Positions 10,892 to 21,720 of a DNA stretch of 64,000 nucleotides are shown here, piece after piece. This DNA is from Symsagittifera roscoffensis (Eukaryota; Xenacoelomorpha; Acoela; Convolutidae). The stretch is taken from contig NC_087070.1 of assembly GCF_963678635.1 (NCBI RefSeq), positions 28,417,048 to 28,481,047 on the forward strand, given 5' to 3'. Position numbers and translations under genes: made by a program. Position 1 is the first letter of the stretch. Each line of letters starts with the position of its first letter. The notes below the pieces were generated by a model. The model was not told the DNA's origin and ran no database searches. It saw only the letters and a program-made list of their open reading frames with translations.

Positions 10892-12160
10892 AACTTTCTG
10901 AAACTCAATTTACTTTATGGCTCATTTCCTCAATTATCTCAAATGTCGTCTTCAAGTTTCGGCCGTCTGCTTCAAAAATGAAACCTTCAGAAGTGAACAG
11001 AAATAATTCTGGTAACTTCCCAAATGTTATAATTCCCAAATGCCATAAAAATGAATTTTTTTCACAAATGCCATAAATTTTGATTGAAACTCAAATGCTT
11101 TCTATCAACAATCAATTCTGCTTTTTATGAGGAATAAAAACGTGTGAACAAGACTTGGAATTAATTACTTCCAAGCAAATGTTGAGCAACAAATTTGCAA
11201 GAAAAACTGATTACAAAAACTAAGTAAGAGCAAGCTTATGCTTTCAATGAAATGTTAAAATTTCTTCAACAATTGAATAAACAACTTTAAAATTTTACTA
11301 AGAAAAGAAACTCGCACGTGAGGCTAGGTGCAGCTTGCACAGCTCCGTTCTGGCTATTCACCTATCCTGAATAGCTACTTAATAGCTTCTATCCTCCATA
11401 GCTACAGGATTGACCCAAGTGCTAAATATCTGCATCGTTTGTAATCTTGGATCCCATGATTTGCACCATTTATTCAAATGTCCTAGCAGACATGCAGATC
11501 TCAACATCCTCATTCTATGGACTGGCCCCCTGCTTGCAGCTGAATTCCTTCAGATCACATAGCATGTAGGAACGGCAGAGCTAAACTCCCTTCAAGAATT
11601 AATTAGCTGACGGAGGATGCTGACCTCTCAACAGCACAACAAAACGAAGAAACGCTCAGATGAGCCCGTAGTTAAAACGTCGTTTAAGTAACCCGCACAC
11701 ATGGCATGCCCTACCTATCCCGTCAGGGGCCAATAACACTAGACTGGGGACGAGACGAAACCATTAAGGCCGAAAAAAGTTAACACAATATCGTCTAGAG
11801 TCAGCGAGGTTACTACAATCAAAACAATTTAAATCACTGGACTTAATTGATACTCACGCGTTTTGCGAGAACGTTCACAAAAACAGAATTCCAGAACAAT
11901 TGATAATCAAATTTAATCATAATCAATTAACACTGGAAAGAACAAAAAGTTCATTTGTTGCGACCATTGAAATGGAGAGGAACTTTATATTGGGATACGT
12001 CTCCCAATAATCTAGGTACCACTAATAGCCTATCAGCCGTGAGTCTATCATAATAAAAAATATCATAATTTATTTCTCAATTTCGCAATTTGTTTGAAGT
12101 GTTTTTGTTATCGTAGTCTAATTTGGAGCGAGTAAAGCAGGCAGGAAAAGCGAAAATCTG
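10892..12160. other. Intergenic stretch, probable 5' region of the Rogdi-like gene
   Basis: Lies between the first coding exon of the Rogdi-like gene and the poly(A) site of the next minus-strand gene. It should hold the Rogdi promoter and 5' UTR, but I see no decisive element. No coding signal. Confidence 0.4.
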
Positions 12161-12166
12161 TTTATT
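12161..12166 (-). terminator. Poly(A) signal AATAAA for the exon at 12307-12636
   Basis: TTTATT on the plus strand reads AATAAA on the minus strand, about 140 nt past the stop codon at 12307. The distance is normal for a short 3' UTR. Confidence 0.55.
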
Positions 12167-12306
12167 AGGCTATATTTACTTTTCGAAATTTGAATATTAA
12201 AATTTCAGCTGAGTAAAACAATATTTTGAAGGCTGATTTGGCACTTCCTCAGCACTTTCTGGGCTACTTGCACATCAACCGACAAACTTCAGCGACAGAA
12301 CAACAA

Positions 12307-12636
12307 CTAAAGAGCTGAAAATTCTGTGTGTGGTGTCAGCTGCTCTGTTTTGATTCGGGGAACAACGGGAATGATTAAGTTCCCATAGGCAGAGTTCTGA
12401 GTGACAAAGAAACAGTCAGATATCAAATTTGCGTGATTCCATGCCGCCTGCTGCTGCTCCACCAAAGAGCGCACTGGCTGCTGATGCTGGTTGTTAGCTC
12501 CAGTATTCTGCACTTGCTGTGAAACCAAAAGAGTACTGGTCTGGTCTAGAGAGGTAGGAGGGGGTGGTGGAGGAATGCCGGCAGACGAGATGACTGTATG
12601 ACTCCTTGATCGTTGGGGGGTAGGAGTAGACGAGCT
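12307..12636 (-). CDS. Terminal exon of an unidentified nuclear-type protein (gene X)
   Basis: Minus-strand acceptor gtttcttcttag (AG at 12638-12637) opens exactly 110 codons in phase 0, ending at a stop and followed by a poly(A) signal. The peptide begins SSSTPTPQRSRSHT, has IPPPPPTS, then a Gln-rich stretch with QQVQ and EQQQAAW, then LIIPVVPRIKTEQL. IKTE fits a sumoylation consensus, and low-complexity P/Q/S composition is common in transcription regulators. I do not recognise the family. The only in-frame start is a TTG, so the usual start must be in an upstream exon; 20637-21017 is a phase-compatible candidate. Confidence 0.62.
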   Translation of the reverse strand, partial: SSSTPTPQRSRSHTVISSAGIPPPPPPTSLDQTSTLLVSQQVQNTGANNQHQQPVRSLVEQQQAAWNHANLISDCFFVTQNSAYGNLIIPVVPRIKTEQLTPHTEFSAL

Positions 12637-13085
12637 CTAAGAAGAAACATGAAATGCCTACCAAATCCAAAACATAGGAATGATGCGCAACTAGGGCTTT
12701 TTTTTCAGTTTCCCAGATATTTTTTAGTTTCCCAGCCCTCCTGAAAATTTGCTACATACAAATTAGTTTAAAATTGTAAAAGCGGCAACTTGCATGTTGA
12801 AATTCGTCCAGTTGTTCTCGGTGACATCTTTTAGTATGTTGCAGTAAAGCAGAACTAATTTTAATGGCATTATAGCAGAAATCAAAAGGAAGTAAAGAGA
12901 CCCACATGGGTCGACAGTACTACGATACGCATCATAGGTACAAGATAAAAAAATTAAATAAATTAATTTGCTAACGCGACTGTTAATCACGACACATTCG
13001 TAGAGGCCGATCGCAGGGGAGGGAATTTCTCTTCGGTGAAATTACAATTTTAATACTTTGAGAGAATCGGTAAAAGCAAAAAATC
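12637..13085. other. Probable intron of gene X, no gene seen
   Basis: No coding motif is recognised. The minus-strand ORF at 12763-12990 has no family features and no splice-bounded limits I trust. Confidence 0.4.
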
Positions 13086-13900
13086 TGTTAACCTGAGCCA
13101 AGGCAAGGAGAAATCGAAAATTTGAATCAATTTTTTCCTAATATAGGACATCAAATAGCTGAGAAAATTAAATCATCTCAAAAACTTCATAAGAAACGGT
13201 TACTTAATAGTTTTTGTCTCATGAAAACAAGCGAAAAAGAAATCTCCTCGACTTTCCGAAACTTTCAAACAAAATACAGTTGTGATTTTTCTGGGTTAAA
13301 TACTTTTGTCATAAAAAAGATAGAAATGGCAATAATAAAAACACTGACAAAATTAAAAACAAATGCTTAGCTTAAAATTTTTTTCCAGACTGTCTTAAAG
13401 TAGCCATAATAACATCAGTTCAAAAAAGTGGAACAAAAGAAATCCAGAAAACTATAGGCCAATATCTCTTACCAGTTTTCAGCAAAATTGTCGAAAAGTT
13501 TCTCCATAAACGCATTATTGATTTCGTAGATAAACATGGTGTTTTGACTCAAAACCAATTTGGGTTCAGACCTAAATTGACAACAAAAGATGTTTTGGTA
13601 AACTTCATTGAAATCATGCGAAATGATTGGGAATTTCACGGTTATGTACCACGTGCAACTATAGATCTCAAAAAAGCGTTTGATATTTTCAAATGATACA
13701 ATTCTACAAAAAAGATTGAGAACTGCGAACTACGGGTACCATAAAAGAAACTGTTGAATTCTTATTTGACAAATAGATCACAAGTAGTCAAAATAGGCTC
13801 TTTTGAGAAAATAGGGAATCTGGTGTACCGAAGACATTGATAACGAACCGGTATAATTTAGAGTGATTTCGACCATTGAAAAAATCCAAATTCACACTTG
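13086..13900 (+). pseudogene. LINE D, decayed reverse-transcriptase fragment
   Basis: The open part at 13122-13370 reads NQFFPNIGHQIAEKIKSSQ, the linker that precedes the RT in APE-type LINEs. Frame changes then give a degenerate RT1 region, KIVEKFLHKRIIDFVDKHG and GVLTQNQFGFRPKLTTKD at about 13480-13590, and ATIDLKKAFDI (RT3) at about 13655-13690. The RT4 and catalytic boxes are not recognisable. Orientation is opposite to gene X. Confidence 0.65.
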
Positions 13901-14823
13901 GTAATAGAAGTTATCAAGGCTTTCATGGGATTAAAACACATGAAGAAAAGAAAACAAGCTATACTCCGTGAAAGCAACTTCAAATGAGTTACTACAGATC
14001 AGAAGGCACATTTATGAAAAATATTATTGGAGAAAGAAAGACATCAATATGAGCACTTATTAAGATAAGCATTGGAAAAAAAGTGGACCCTAGTACAAAA
14101 CAATCCTTGCAAGCTAGCTTGTGAAAGAAAAAAGATCTATAATACGCTGCTAAAATTTCACCTTTTGCAATTTTTAACCTCTGTTTACAGAATGGCGCTA
14201 AAAAACTACTTAGGCGCACTACTGAAAAATGGCGCACTACTTTTATTTGAGCACAACTAACTTTTCACGGCTTAAAGCCAGCTTAAATAAGCTATTGTAA
14301 GCCTACACGATCACGCCATATTAGTTCAAAAATTTCAAACCGGGTTTTCCTCGAATGTGAAAAAAATTCTTATGTCATTCAAATCACGATTGAAAGGTCT
14401 TTAATATGATATATCACGCGATTCTTTCCAATAATTATTTGTGGTACAAGATTTTGCGTGGAAAAAAAAGATAAAACACACCATAATGCAGAGTTCCTCC
14501 CCATTTCTTAAATGGTTGGAACCATAACTTAATTCCAGTTCGAGGAACATAGTTATATGTAGATATTATTTGGATATATTTTAGATACAACTTAACTAGT
14601 TCTAGTTTGAGGAACTAAATTTGTTTTTATATACCTTGGGTCGAGCATTCATATCGCCATGTCCATCATCAACATATCAATTTTTTTTATTATGGTGATG
14701 TTTCTGTCTCGTCAGATGGGGTTGGCGGTAACATGCATTGTCGAACTGCAGCTCTCAATGATTAACGGTTTCCCGATCAGTATGTGTAAGGCAACGTTCC
14801 TTGATATCATACTTTCACACAAT
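13901..14823. other. No gene seen
   Basis: Possible remnants of the LINE D 3' end at the left side, but nothing I can align by eye. ORFs here are short and featureless. Confidence 0.4.
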
Positions 14824-15600
14824 CTAACAAATTCTTTCTAGGTTCCCACAATTTTTGATGGATGAGATCGTGATTTCACTGGCCATTTTGTAGCATGAAG
14901 CAAACGGAGCGTGTTCAACATGACCAAACCAGCTGAAGCGTCTGCTTTGAAGGACGTTGATAACGTCACACACGCCGAGTTTATCAGGAAAAAAGATGAA
15001 GCTCATGACCACCAGGCTCAACACCGCAGATCCAGAGAATCATTGCACGGTCAGCCGTTGCAGATGTCATACATTCGGACCCCAAGTTTCACTTCCGTAC
15101 AGCATCGTTGATCGCACACTGGAGAACATTTTTGCAGCTGTTTTAAACGAGATGTGCCTCGAAGTTATTACATGGAGTAGATTCCTAAACCTACACCAGG
15201 CCGAGCAACATCGGGCAGCGATTGTACTATCACAGTCCCCGTCAGCACAGCATGTCATCCAGGTGGCAAAAATTTGGCTCAATATTGAGCGTTATCTCAT
15301 CAACTTCAAACATATTCGAAGGGCGACAGTCGATGGGGCGTAACCATCCAGTGCATCTGGGTCAAATAAATTCTGGGTTTGATACCAGCCGCCTATATTC
15401 CGCAGGAAATTTTGTGATCCGACAACCTGGACTGAGAGCAAGCAATTGAAATGCTTTCAACACCTTTACGACAGACAGTGCAAGGGGGGTACTTCCCAGA
15501 GTCCTTGAGGTATCAGGACCGATGCCTGAGATCAAGAACTTTGCCTTTTTCATGTTGACTTGGAGAATTTTAATCTCCGTGCCAGTCGTAGCTTCCTTTC
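14824..15600 (-). pseudogene. RTE-like LINE, C-terminal RT fragment
   Basis: Read on the minus strand: VNMKKAKFLISGIGPDT (the motif D-E region with the KTK-like step) at about 15560-15510, FEVDEITLNIE..F at about 15320-15280 (usual V-x-x-F-x-Y-L-G region), MFSSVRSTMLYGSETW at about 15110-15070, and VLQSRRFSWFGHVEHAP at about 14980-14930. The last two are hallmarks of the C-terminus of a widespread LINE group in which RW-F-GHV-R-MP follows LYGSETW. Several stops. The 5' part is missing and BEL/Pao sequence begins within about 100 bp. Confidence 0.65.
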
Positions 15601-15699
15601 ATAAGCTTTCCTGATGTAGCTTCCTTTCATTAGAAATTACCGGAAAGCTTTGCGTGCTGAGTGACCAATATCGGGCAATTATTCATGGTTGATTTCACC

Positions 15700-17540
15700 A
15701 TAGGTCCACTGTGTTTTGTTGATGAGCAATCTCATCATAGCTCGTCCGTGTGGGCCATACGTCGCAGTCTGGTCGAATTGTCGGATACACTCAAGCTCGT
15801 TGGGTGAGTGTTGGGATTCTGGAGATGTGGTGGACTGGCTCACGAGGAAGTTGATTTCATATCTTGGCGAGTGTCTTCGTGTTGTGACTCTGTGATCGGT
15901 ATCAGCGACAACTTAGACTGTCCAAACAAGGATCGTGTCGGTTAGCCTTATAGTTCCTTTCTTGACATTCCGCGACTTCACAATGTGTGTGTAGATGGAT
16001 TGTCCAAGCAGGAATTCAATTGTGTCGGGCTTGTCGAAAGTTGGAACTACTAAGTTGCAGTGGCTGACCTTTCATAGCTCTGTGGCTGCGATTTGTGTAT
16101 TTGGATGCTCGAGATCCATGATGTTTTCAAACACCACACAGGAAACTGTTACCAGACTTTGGTAGAATTGTGAGATTCATTCGACCATGGGTAGACATAG
16201 CGTTCTTCTGATTAACTCTACTTATGCGATCTGGAGCTCCTGTAGGTTTGATTGCAAGCCGGTGCATGGCCTGTAGTGTGATGACGTTCGTCTGAGCACA
16301 AATTGTCATCGAGCGCCCTTATGTGATGAACTCAGCCGTTCTGAGATCAAACTTTGACATTTGCCGTTGGAAGAACTGTGATAGTTCCAGTTCGGTTGAT
16401 CTGAAGAGCATCTATCGTCACTGCGAGATGAGACTAGGGTTGGCTAGAACTGCCGTGAAGAGATGTATGATGCTTCTTTTGACATGTCTTACACAGCGAT
16501 GTTGAAGGACATTGCTGGATGCCGTGACTGGTAGACACAATTCAAGCACATCCTATTGTTGGTCACAAATTTCTTTCTTTCTGATGTTATCATCGATCTG
16601 TATTTCGCACACAGCCTATTGGATATCACTCTTGGCAAATTTGAACTTTACACTGTGGTAAAGAGAAGCCATTCTTATCGGTTCTTTTCTGTTAAGAGCA
16701 TTTACTGCTCACGCTCAAAGTTATTGGGTCTGAAATGAGATCCTTGAACCACCTCTAAAGACCTGACTCTGTTCTCTAAGAACACCATGCGTTGATCGAA
16801 AACAAGAGCTTCAGTCCCATCGTTAGCAGTTCTCATGCCACAAATTGTTTTCTACAGACTTTCCGGGTGCCTTAAAGGACTGCGAATTGTTATTGAAGAC
16901 TGAGTGTAGCTGACAAAGCTGATACACATTCTCCGTTCGAACTGCAGTGAAACCGTTAAAAGCTTTCGAAGGATGACTTGATTAATTTTTTATTTTGGCT
17001 CTACCATTTGAAGCGCTACCTCGTAGTTGCTTTCTGTCGTCTCTAAGTTCATGATGAGCTTAGAAGCAAGCAACTCTTGAGATACATCAACTTCTGAACC
17101 GGTGACAGCTCATCATTGGCATGGACAGTCGATAGAAATTGATCAATGAAGCTTAGCCAGGCAGTGAAACTGCCTCTGAAGCTAGGCATATTGATCTGAG
17201 GCAATCTTGGTGTAATCCTTGCAGGTTCAATCTGCGCGATTGCAACAAGGTTGATAGGCTGACTTGATGCGGCTAACATTCTCTTTGCGGCTTGCAGAGT
17301 TTGGCGAGCAGCCTTCTGTGTATCCTGACATTGATCGATTATTTGATCGTATTCTGCATCAGCCGTGATAGCGTCAAGTAGCTCGTGATCAGCAATTGAG
17401 GTTTGAGCCAAGCAAGGCTCAAGCTCGGTTGTTTCATTGCTCAACTCGTCTTAGTTACAACTGAGGCTAGCACAAAGGTAGCTGACTTGAGAAACTTGCC
17501 GTTTCAGAACTCGCAGACAGTTTCATTGAGCTCTTTCAAG
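15700..17540 (-). pseudogene. BEL/Pao LTR retrotransposon, gag and protease region
   Basis: The minus-strand ORF at 17444-17049 contains LPQINMPSFRGSFTAWLSF and LSPVQKLMYLKSCL, the DUF1759-type gag core typical of BEL/Pao elements. Past its end, frameshifted pieces continue: TTESNYEVALQMVE at about 17035-16990 and a FN-N-Q-S-F-K-A-P piece near 16880. A zinc-knuckle region with CLNCV...SLCKTCQKKHHTSLHG follows at about 16570-16455, and LPTANVKV plus a degenerate IRALDDN (aspartic protease region) at about 16360-16300. RT and integrase are missing, apparently cut off where the RTE-like fragment begins. Confidence 0.7.
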
Positions 17541-17569
17541 CTTCTCCATCAAAAAAGGGATAAAAAAAT

Positions 17570-17725
17570 GGGCCCTTCCGTCAAGCGATGGTCCATGCAC
17601 AGGTAAGATAGGGCCATAACGACGCTATATAAATACATCGGCAACAATTTATGAATAAATCAAGTCAATTTTGAAGCATCGCGAGAATTGTCAAATGAAA
17701 TCTACCCTCCTCGATTATAGCACAG
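17570..17725. repeat. Direct repeat copy 1 (LTR-like), near BEL/Pao gag
   Basis: Starts GGGCCCTTCCGT, passes GATAGGGCCATAAC and a TATATAAA-type box, and ends near CTCCTCGATTATAGCAC. A divergent copy in the same orientation lies at 19758-19920. On the minus strand this copy lies just upstream of the BEL/Pao gag, where a 5' LTR would be expected. Similarity is by eye and includes gaps. Confidence 0.45.
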
Positions 17726-18059
17726 ATGAAATTGTCTATGTTGGATGTATTTTTAAATTTTTCTACCCCCTGATGCAGAAGTGCAAAACTCCTCAGAAGT
17801 GCAAAACTTACTTTGTTCTTATAAAGTTTATTGTGTTCGAGTATGATTCGTTCGTTTCGCTTAGTTTCTCTGCTAGTTTCTGAAAGGTTTTTGTAGAGCC
17901 TGGTGCTGCTCCTCCGGTACACGCAAAAATTAGTGAACAAAGCTGCTGTGTTCTGTATCCATAACTCTTTGTTGGTATTCTAATGTTTTAATACTCTCAT
18001 ATTTGTAGGCATCAGATATAGTTTTAGGGCGGGATTTAGCATGGGGGTTGAAAACTTTT

Positions 18060-19670
18060 AAATCGAAAATGTTCGGCTGAATCGGCCTCACCAGAGTCCA
18101 TTTGCCTTGATGTCAAATCGAGCGTTGACTTCGGTAGTGGTTGTTTGGTTGTGAAAGCTTTCGCCTTGCAACGATTGAAGTTTCGGCTCTATTTCAACAT
18201 CATGGCATACTTCGTCCAGGAGTGTCGCAAAGGTATCACGAATTTCATTATGTCTTAGGTGAGTGTATCCAGGAACTCGATCAAAGGGATTATCCCTTTT
18301 CCGTACATAGCCATTGCAAGGGGATCACCTTGCGTTGTGCCAACGGTAATAGTCAAAACTGTGATATTGACATAAATTTGAGGGATGTTTATATGAGTTG
18401 GCCAGCGCATGTTGTAGTGCTGGACAAAGGACTTCTACAATTTTTTAGAGCAAGTTCTCTATTGAGCAAGTTGAAGGCATTTTCTGCGTCAATAAGTAGT
18501 ATGCTGTCCGTTTCCGGTTTCTCAAAGTCGTTCCTCAAGCTGTGGATAGCATATTCGATTCCACACTTCTGGCCTAAGCAGAGTTGGAAATTTTTTCCGA
18601 CATTTTTAAGGTCTGCTTTTATACATTGGGTGATTGTTTTGCCAATTATTCGTCTCAGAACCTCGCCTATACCAATGATCCTCACCCCTGAATTTTTGTC
18701 CGGAGGTATCAGAATGTCTTGGCGTTTATTTGTTCGAATATAGAGGGGTGGTATGGCATTGTCTTCACTAACTTCAATTATATAGTCAGTAGTCAGTGTT
18801 CGCTGTTTTGGCTTCGATGTGTTTTTCTTTGAAGATACTAAGGACTGTTTTTCCTTCAATGACTTCGTTCAGGGGAATAACTCCTTTTGTTTTATTGTAT
18901 AAAAGGTAGCCAATGGCGGCAGATATTTTGCCTTACTCATTAGTTCATCGATTTGTTTAACTTCCTCGTTTATTTCGCACTTCTTCTGTTTTGGATGTCT
19001 AATTTGGAGAGCTTTCGCTTCAGTGATAAGTTCGTCTAGTCGGCCTTGTTTCCATAGAATTATGCGGCGGCTGAGAGTTTTTGAATTAGATCCATTTGTT
19101 TCTGATTTAGTTTTGGGCAGCAGCAGATGTGGGAGAATCATTGCTGTTTTCATTGCGACGTTAGAATTTGGTGTTTCTTCTACTAATGACAGCAGCTTCT
19201 CGCTCAGTAATTCTATGAACTCGAAGCCGGGCTTGTTCTTGCTTAGAACTATTTAGCGCAGTTTCCAGTTTATGAAAATTGTACATGTCGTTTATTTTAA
19301 ATTCAAGTTCTTGGTCGATAAGTTTCCAGGGGTCAGAGGGGACTGTAGTGATTGCTACGGGGCGATGGATTAGATTGAGTTGCGTTGGGCAGTACGTTTG
19401 TTTCGGTTGTAGCCAGTGATGTTTCTTCTTCAGTTGTAATGGCGGTTGTGCTTGGTGGTCTGTTGGTGGAGTTGGACCCTTTTGCAAAGTTCTCGGGATG
19501 CATTGTATGCAGGAGAACCCATCGTAATAAAATTTGCTGCTGTAGCCCACTACATGAGACATGGATGTAAGCTTTGCAAATGACACACCATATGCCTCCT
19601 TTTCGAACCCGAATGAATTCTTCGCAATAGCTGAAAAGCGACTGTATCGTATGAAAATTGAATTAATCAT
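18060..19670 (-). pseudogene. Retroelement with GTTQGD-type reverse transcriptase
   Basis: Minus-strand pieces in order: an N-terminal region (19670-18869) ending in LSRRIILWKQGRLDELI and FDELMSKAKYLP-like sequence, then GVRIIGIGEVLRRIIGK at about 18689-18640, LCLGQKCGIEYAIHSL, ILLIDAENAFNLLNRE at about 18500-18455 (RT3), GTTQGDPLAMAMYGKG at about 18345-18300 (RT4) and EIEPKLQSLQGESF then ARFDIKANGLW at about 18190-18105. I recall this RT family as common in invertebrate genomes. The catalytic DD box should follow GTTQGD, but the sequence jumps to the C-terminal region, so an internal deletion is likely. ARFDIKA could belong to a PD-(D/E)XK-type nuclease; that is inference. Confidence 0.65.
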
Positions 19671-19757
19671 GATTTAGTTTTATAAATTGCGGGTCAGTGA
19701 AAAGAATAAATTATGGGAAAATTAGCATGCATTTTAATAAAAACTAAATTACAAAAG

Positions 19758-19920
19758 GGGCCCTTCCGTTTAGTTACGGTAAGTGCACAAGCTGGATAGG
19801 GCCATACCAGCGATATAAAAATGCATATATATCAGCAATGAAGTCATAAATCAGCATTAAATGCATCGTCGTAATGTTAATTTATCTTAGCCGTCCTTCC
19901 TCTACAATAGCGCTTATGGA
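19758..19920. repeat. Direct repeat copy 2 (LTR-like)
   Basis: GGGCCCTTCCGTTTAGTTAC, then GATAGGGCCATACC, AGCGATATAAAAAT and CCTCTACAATAGCGC, aligned in order with the copy at 17570-17725. The two bracket the GTTQGD-type element. Either they are divergent LTRs (one paired with BEL/Pao gag) or two insertions of a small repeat. Confidence 0.4.
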
Positions 19921-20108
19921 GTGGTCGATAAATTGAACTTTGCGTAGCGATCTGCACCCCCTTATACAAAGTATAGAGCGCATGCGTTTTTAATTGAGTT
20001 TACTTGTGAACAAATTAACTTATCATTCAAAACATGTTTTGTTTGCTCCAACAGATGGAGTTATCTTCATTTGATGCATTTTATGTAGTGGCCATACCAA
20101 TTTGGAAT

Positions 20109-20335
20109 TTAGTTCGGGTGCAAAGAAAATTTTGAGGGATGGCAAGAATGTTTTTCCTTTTCTGTTAGTCGAAAATATTCGTGCCTCCTGACATTTTGCA
20201 CAGTTTGGCAGCTATTAGTTGCGCTGGATTGCCTCGAATTACATTTTGGTAAGTCTTTCATAAATGCAGTTCCGTATTCCTTGAGCCAAAAAATGGCTTG
20301 AATTACTGCAAGAAAAGCGCCCATTGCTAGACCGT
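20109..20335 (-). pseudogene. PLE reverse-transcriptase fragment (motif B region)
   Basis: On the minus strand VNGLAMGAFLAVIQAIFWLK at about 20335-20270 corresponds to the PLE motif VDGSAMGASLAVILANLWLK seen in the better copy at about 32180-32235. The sequence after it is not recognisable as the next RT motif. It is a second, more diverged PLE lineage or an older copy, in opposite orientation to the copies at 22-33 kb. Confidence 0.55.
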
Positions 20336-20360
20336 TAACTGTTCTTTTTTATTGTTATTT

Positions 20361-20505
20361 TCCGGCATGTCCGTTAGTTTAGTTTTTTTAGCCATGTTTA
20401 CACCTAGTCAATATATATAATCATACTTTTTTATTCAAATCCGGCATGTCCGTTAGTTGAGTTTTTTTAGCCATGTTTACACCTAGTCAATATATATAAT
20501 CATAC
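20361..20505. repeat. 79-bp tandem duplication
   Basis: TCCGGCATGTCCGTTAGTT followed by AGTTTTTTTAGCCATG and CACCTAGTCAATATATAT occurs at 20361 and again at 20440 with one mismatch in the shared part. The second copy ends about 13 bases short. It lies next to the PLE fragment. Confidence 0.85.
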
Positions 20506-20636
20506 TGCTTAGATCAGCTTGTTTGAATTGTTTCGAAAAAAAAATTTGAACTACAAGCATAAAAAGGCCACCAACACTCATGAATAAGCCCAAGTTCAGT
20601 ACAATTTCACTTAATTCAAGCTTAGTGTACACATAC

Positions 20637-21017
20637 ACAAGAAGTCGTCTTTGAAAGGGCAGCAGCAGAAGCATCACTAGCAGCAGCAATTGACGGTAGG
20701 TGTGAAGATGGGGGAAGATATCTGGTACCGGCAACACCACTGGCACTAGCTGCGCGTCTAGGATCCCTACAACTGATCTTGTCAGAGCTGGAGTTGTTCA
20801 TGAACCAGCTCAACACGGGTGCGCTTGTGGGAGGATTAGGCGCCGATGATGACGACATAGGGATAACATCGCTCCCCGCCGATTCCCCGGCAACTGTTGA
20901 TGATACTGCGGGTGTGACTTTAACCAGCTGTTCCAAATCTGACTTCTGTTTCCGAACTTTTGCAATCATGGAGAGCCTTTTCGCTTTCAGCTCTTCGTCA
21001 GAAGGCATTTTATTTCA
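20637..21017 (-). CDS. First coding exon of an unidentified gene (possibly gene X)
   Basis: Minus-strand acceptor ggcttatttcag (AG at 21019-21018) is followed by 9 nt and then an ATG at 21008. The frame encodes MPSDEELKAKRLSMIAKV, a probable coiled-coil segment (to about residue 33), then a Ser/Ala/Pro-rich stretch to residue 124. A good donor, tgt|gtatgtgt, begins at 20636; without it the frame ends 4 codons later. The exon is more GC-rich than its surroundings. It ends in phase 0 and so can join the phase-0 terminal exon at 12636; both encode low-complexity regulator-like sequence. The family is not recognised. A chance ORF or a retroelement gag start are alternatives. Confidence 0.5.
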
Positions 21018-21469
21018 CTGAAATAAGCCAGCCACTTGAATCATTTTTTCATAAATCAGATGGTTAGAAATTATCATGGTACCTGAAGTTGCTTTTAAAA
21101 GATAAGTTACAGTAGGTGTCCTTCTGTTAATCAGAAGGTCGAAAGTATCATAGTGACCGAGGTTGCAGTCAGTAGTCTCTTCATCACATTATCCAAACAA
21201 AATCCCCGGAAATTTCTAGGTATGGAAGAGTAAAGTAGAATGTGGATAGAAGTAAACAGTCAGATGGTTGGGAATCAAGCCATCCAGAATGAGAAAACTA
21301 ACACCACAGAAAAAACCTGCAGAGTTGAAAATGACTCAAAAAAACTAACCTGATATGAGGCTACGGGTCTATCATATTATTATATAAAGCTGCGCTTCTG
21401 TTCTCTTGGCTCTATAATTAAAAAAATTCTTCGAAAGTAGTTTTATCATCATTAGTACCGCCTGGGACG
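21018..21469. other. No gene seen
   Basis: Two similar short segments with a shared ATCAGA(A/T)GGT motif at about 21055 and 21131. No coding signal. Confidence 0.35.
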
Positions 21470-21720
21470 AGGTCGAGGTTGGCATCAAAGAATGACTCTT
21501 CAGTTCAGTTCCCTTTCTGATCTTTTAGGCGTTTTGTCGCCTCTATCAATCAGCTCATGATGTACTCTTTTTCGATTAATTAGTCTCAAATTTATTAATA
21601 TGTTTGTCCAGGTTGTTCTTGAAAGCGTTCAAGGTCTTCGAGTCAAATACTGCTCCTGGCAACATGTTCCAATCTGTAGCTGAAATCTCTGCGATTGGTA
21701 GTGGCACACAAAGAAAGTCT
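21470..21720 (-). pseudogene. CR1-like LINE, extreme C-terminal RT fragment
   Basis: On the minus strand the text reads ATDWNMLPGAVFDSKTLNAF followed by KNNLDKHI. This is the common end of CR1-like RT proteins (W-N-x-L-P, V, F-K-x-x-L-D). It abuts the duplicated block that begins at 21716 and could be the tail of the same antisense element whose preceding segment is seen at 24340-24790. Confidence 0.6.

Noticed and set aside
15362..15553. Minus-strand ORF as a stand-alone small protein
   Set aside because: VNMKKAKFLISGIG fits the post-catalytic step of an RTE-like RT continuous with LYGSETW further on.
18141..18743. Plus-strand ORF of 200 codons
   Set aside because: The minus strand carries clear RT motifs (GIGEVLRRIIGK, NAFN, GTTQGD) over the same bases.
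20483..20746. Minus-strand ORF with a strong hydrophobic C-terminus as a tail-anchored protein
   Set aside because: The first half is an out-of-frame reading of the exon at 20637-21017 and the hydrophobic part comes from a T-rich stretch.
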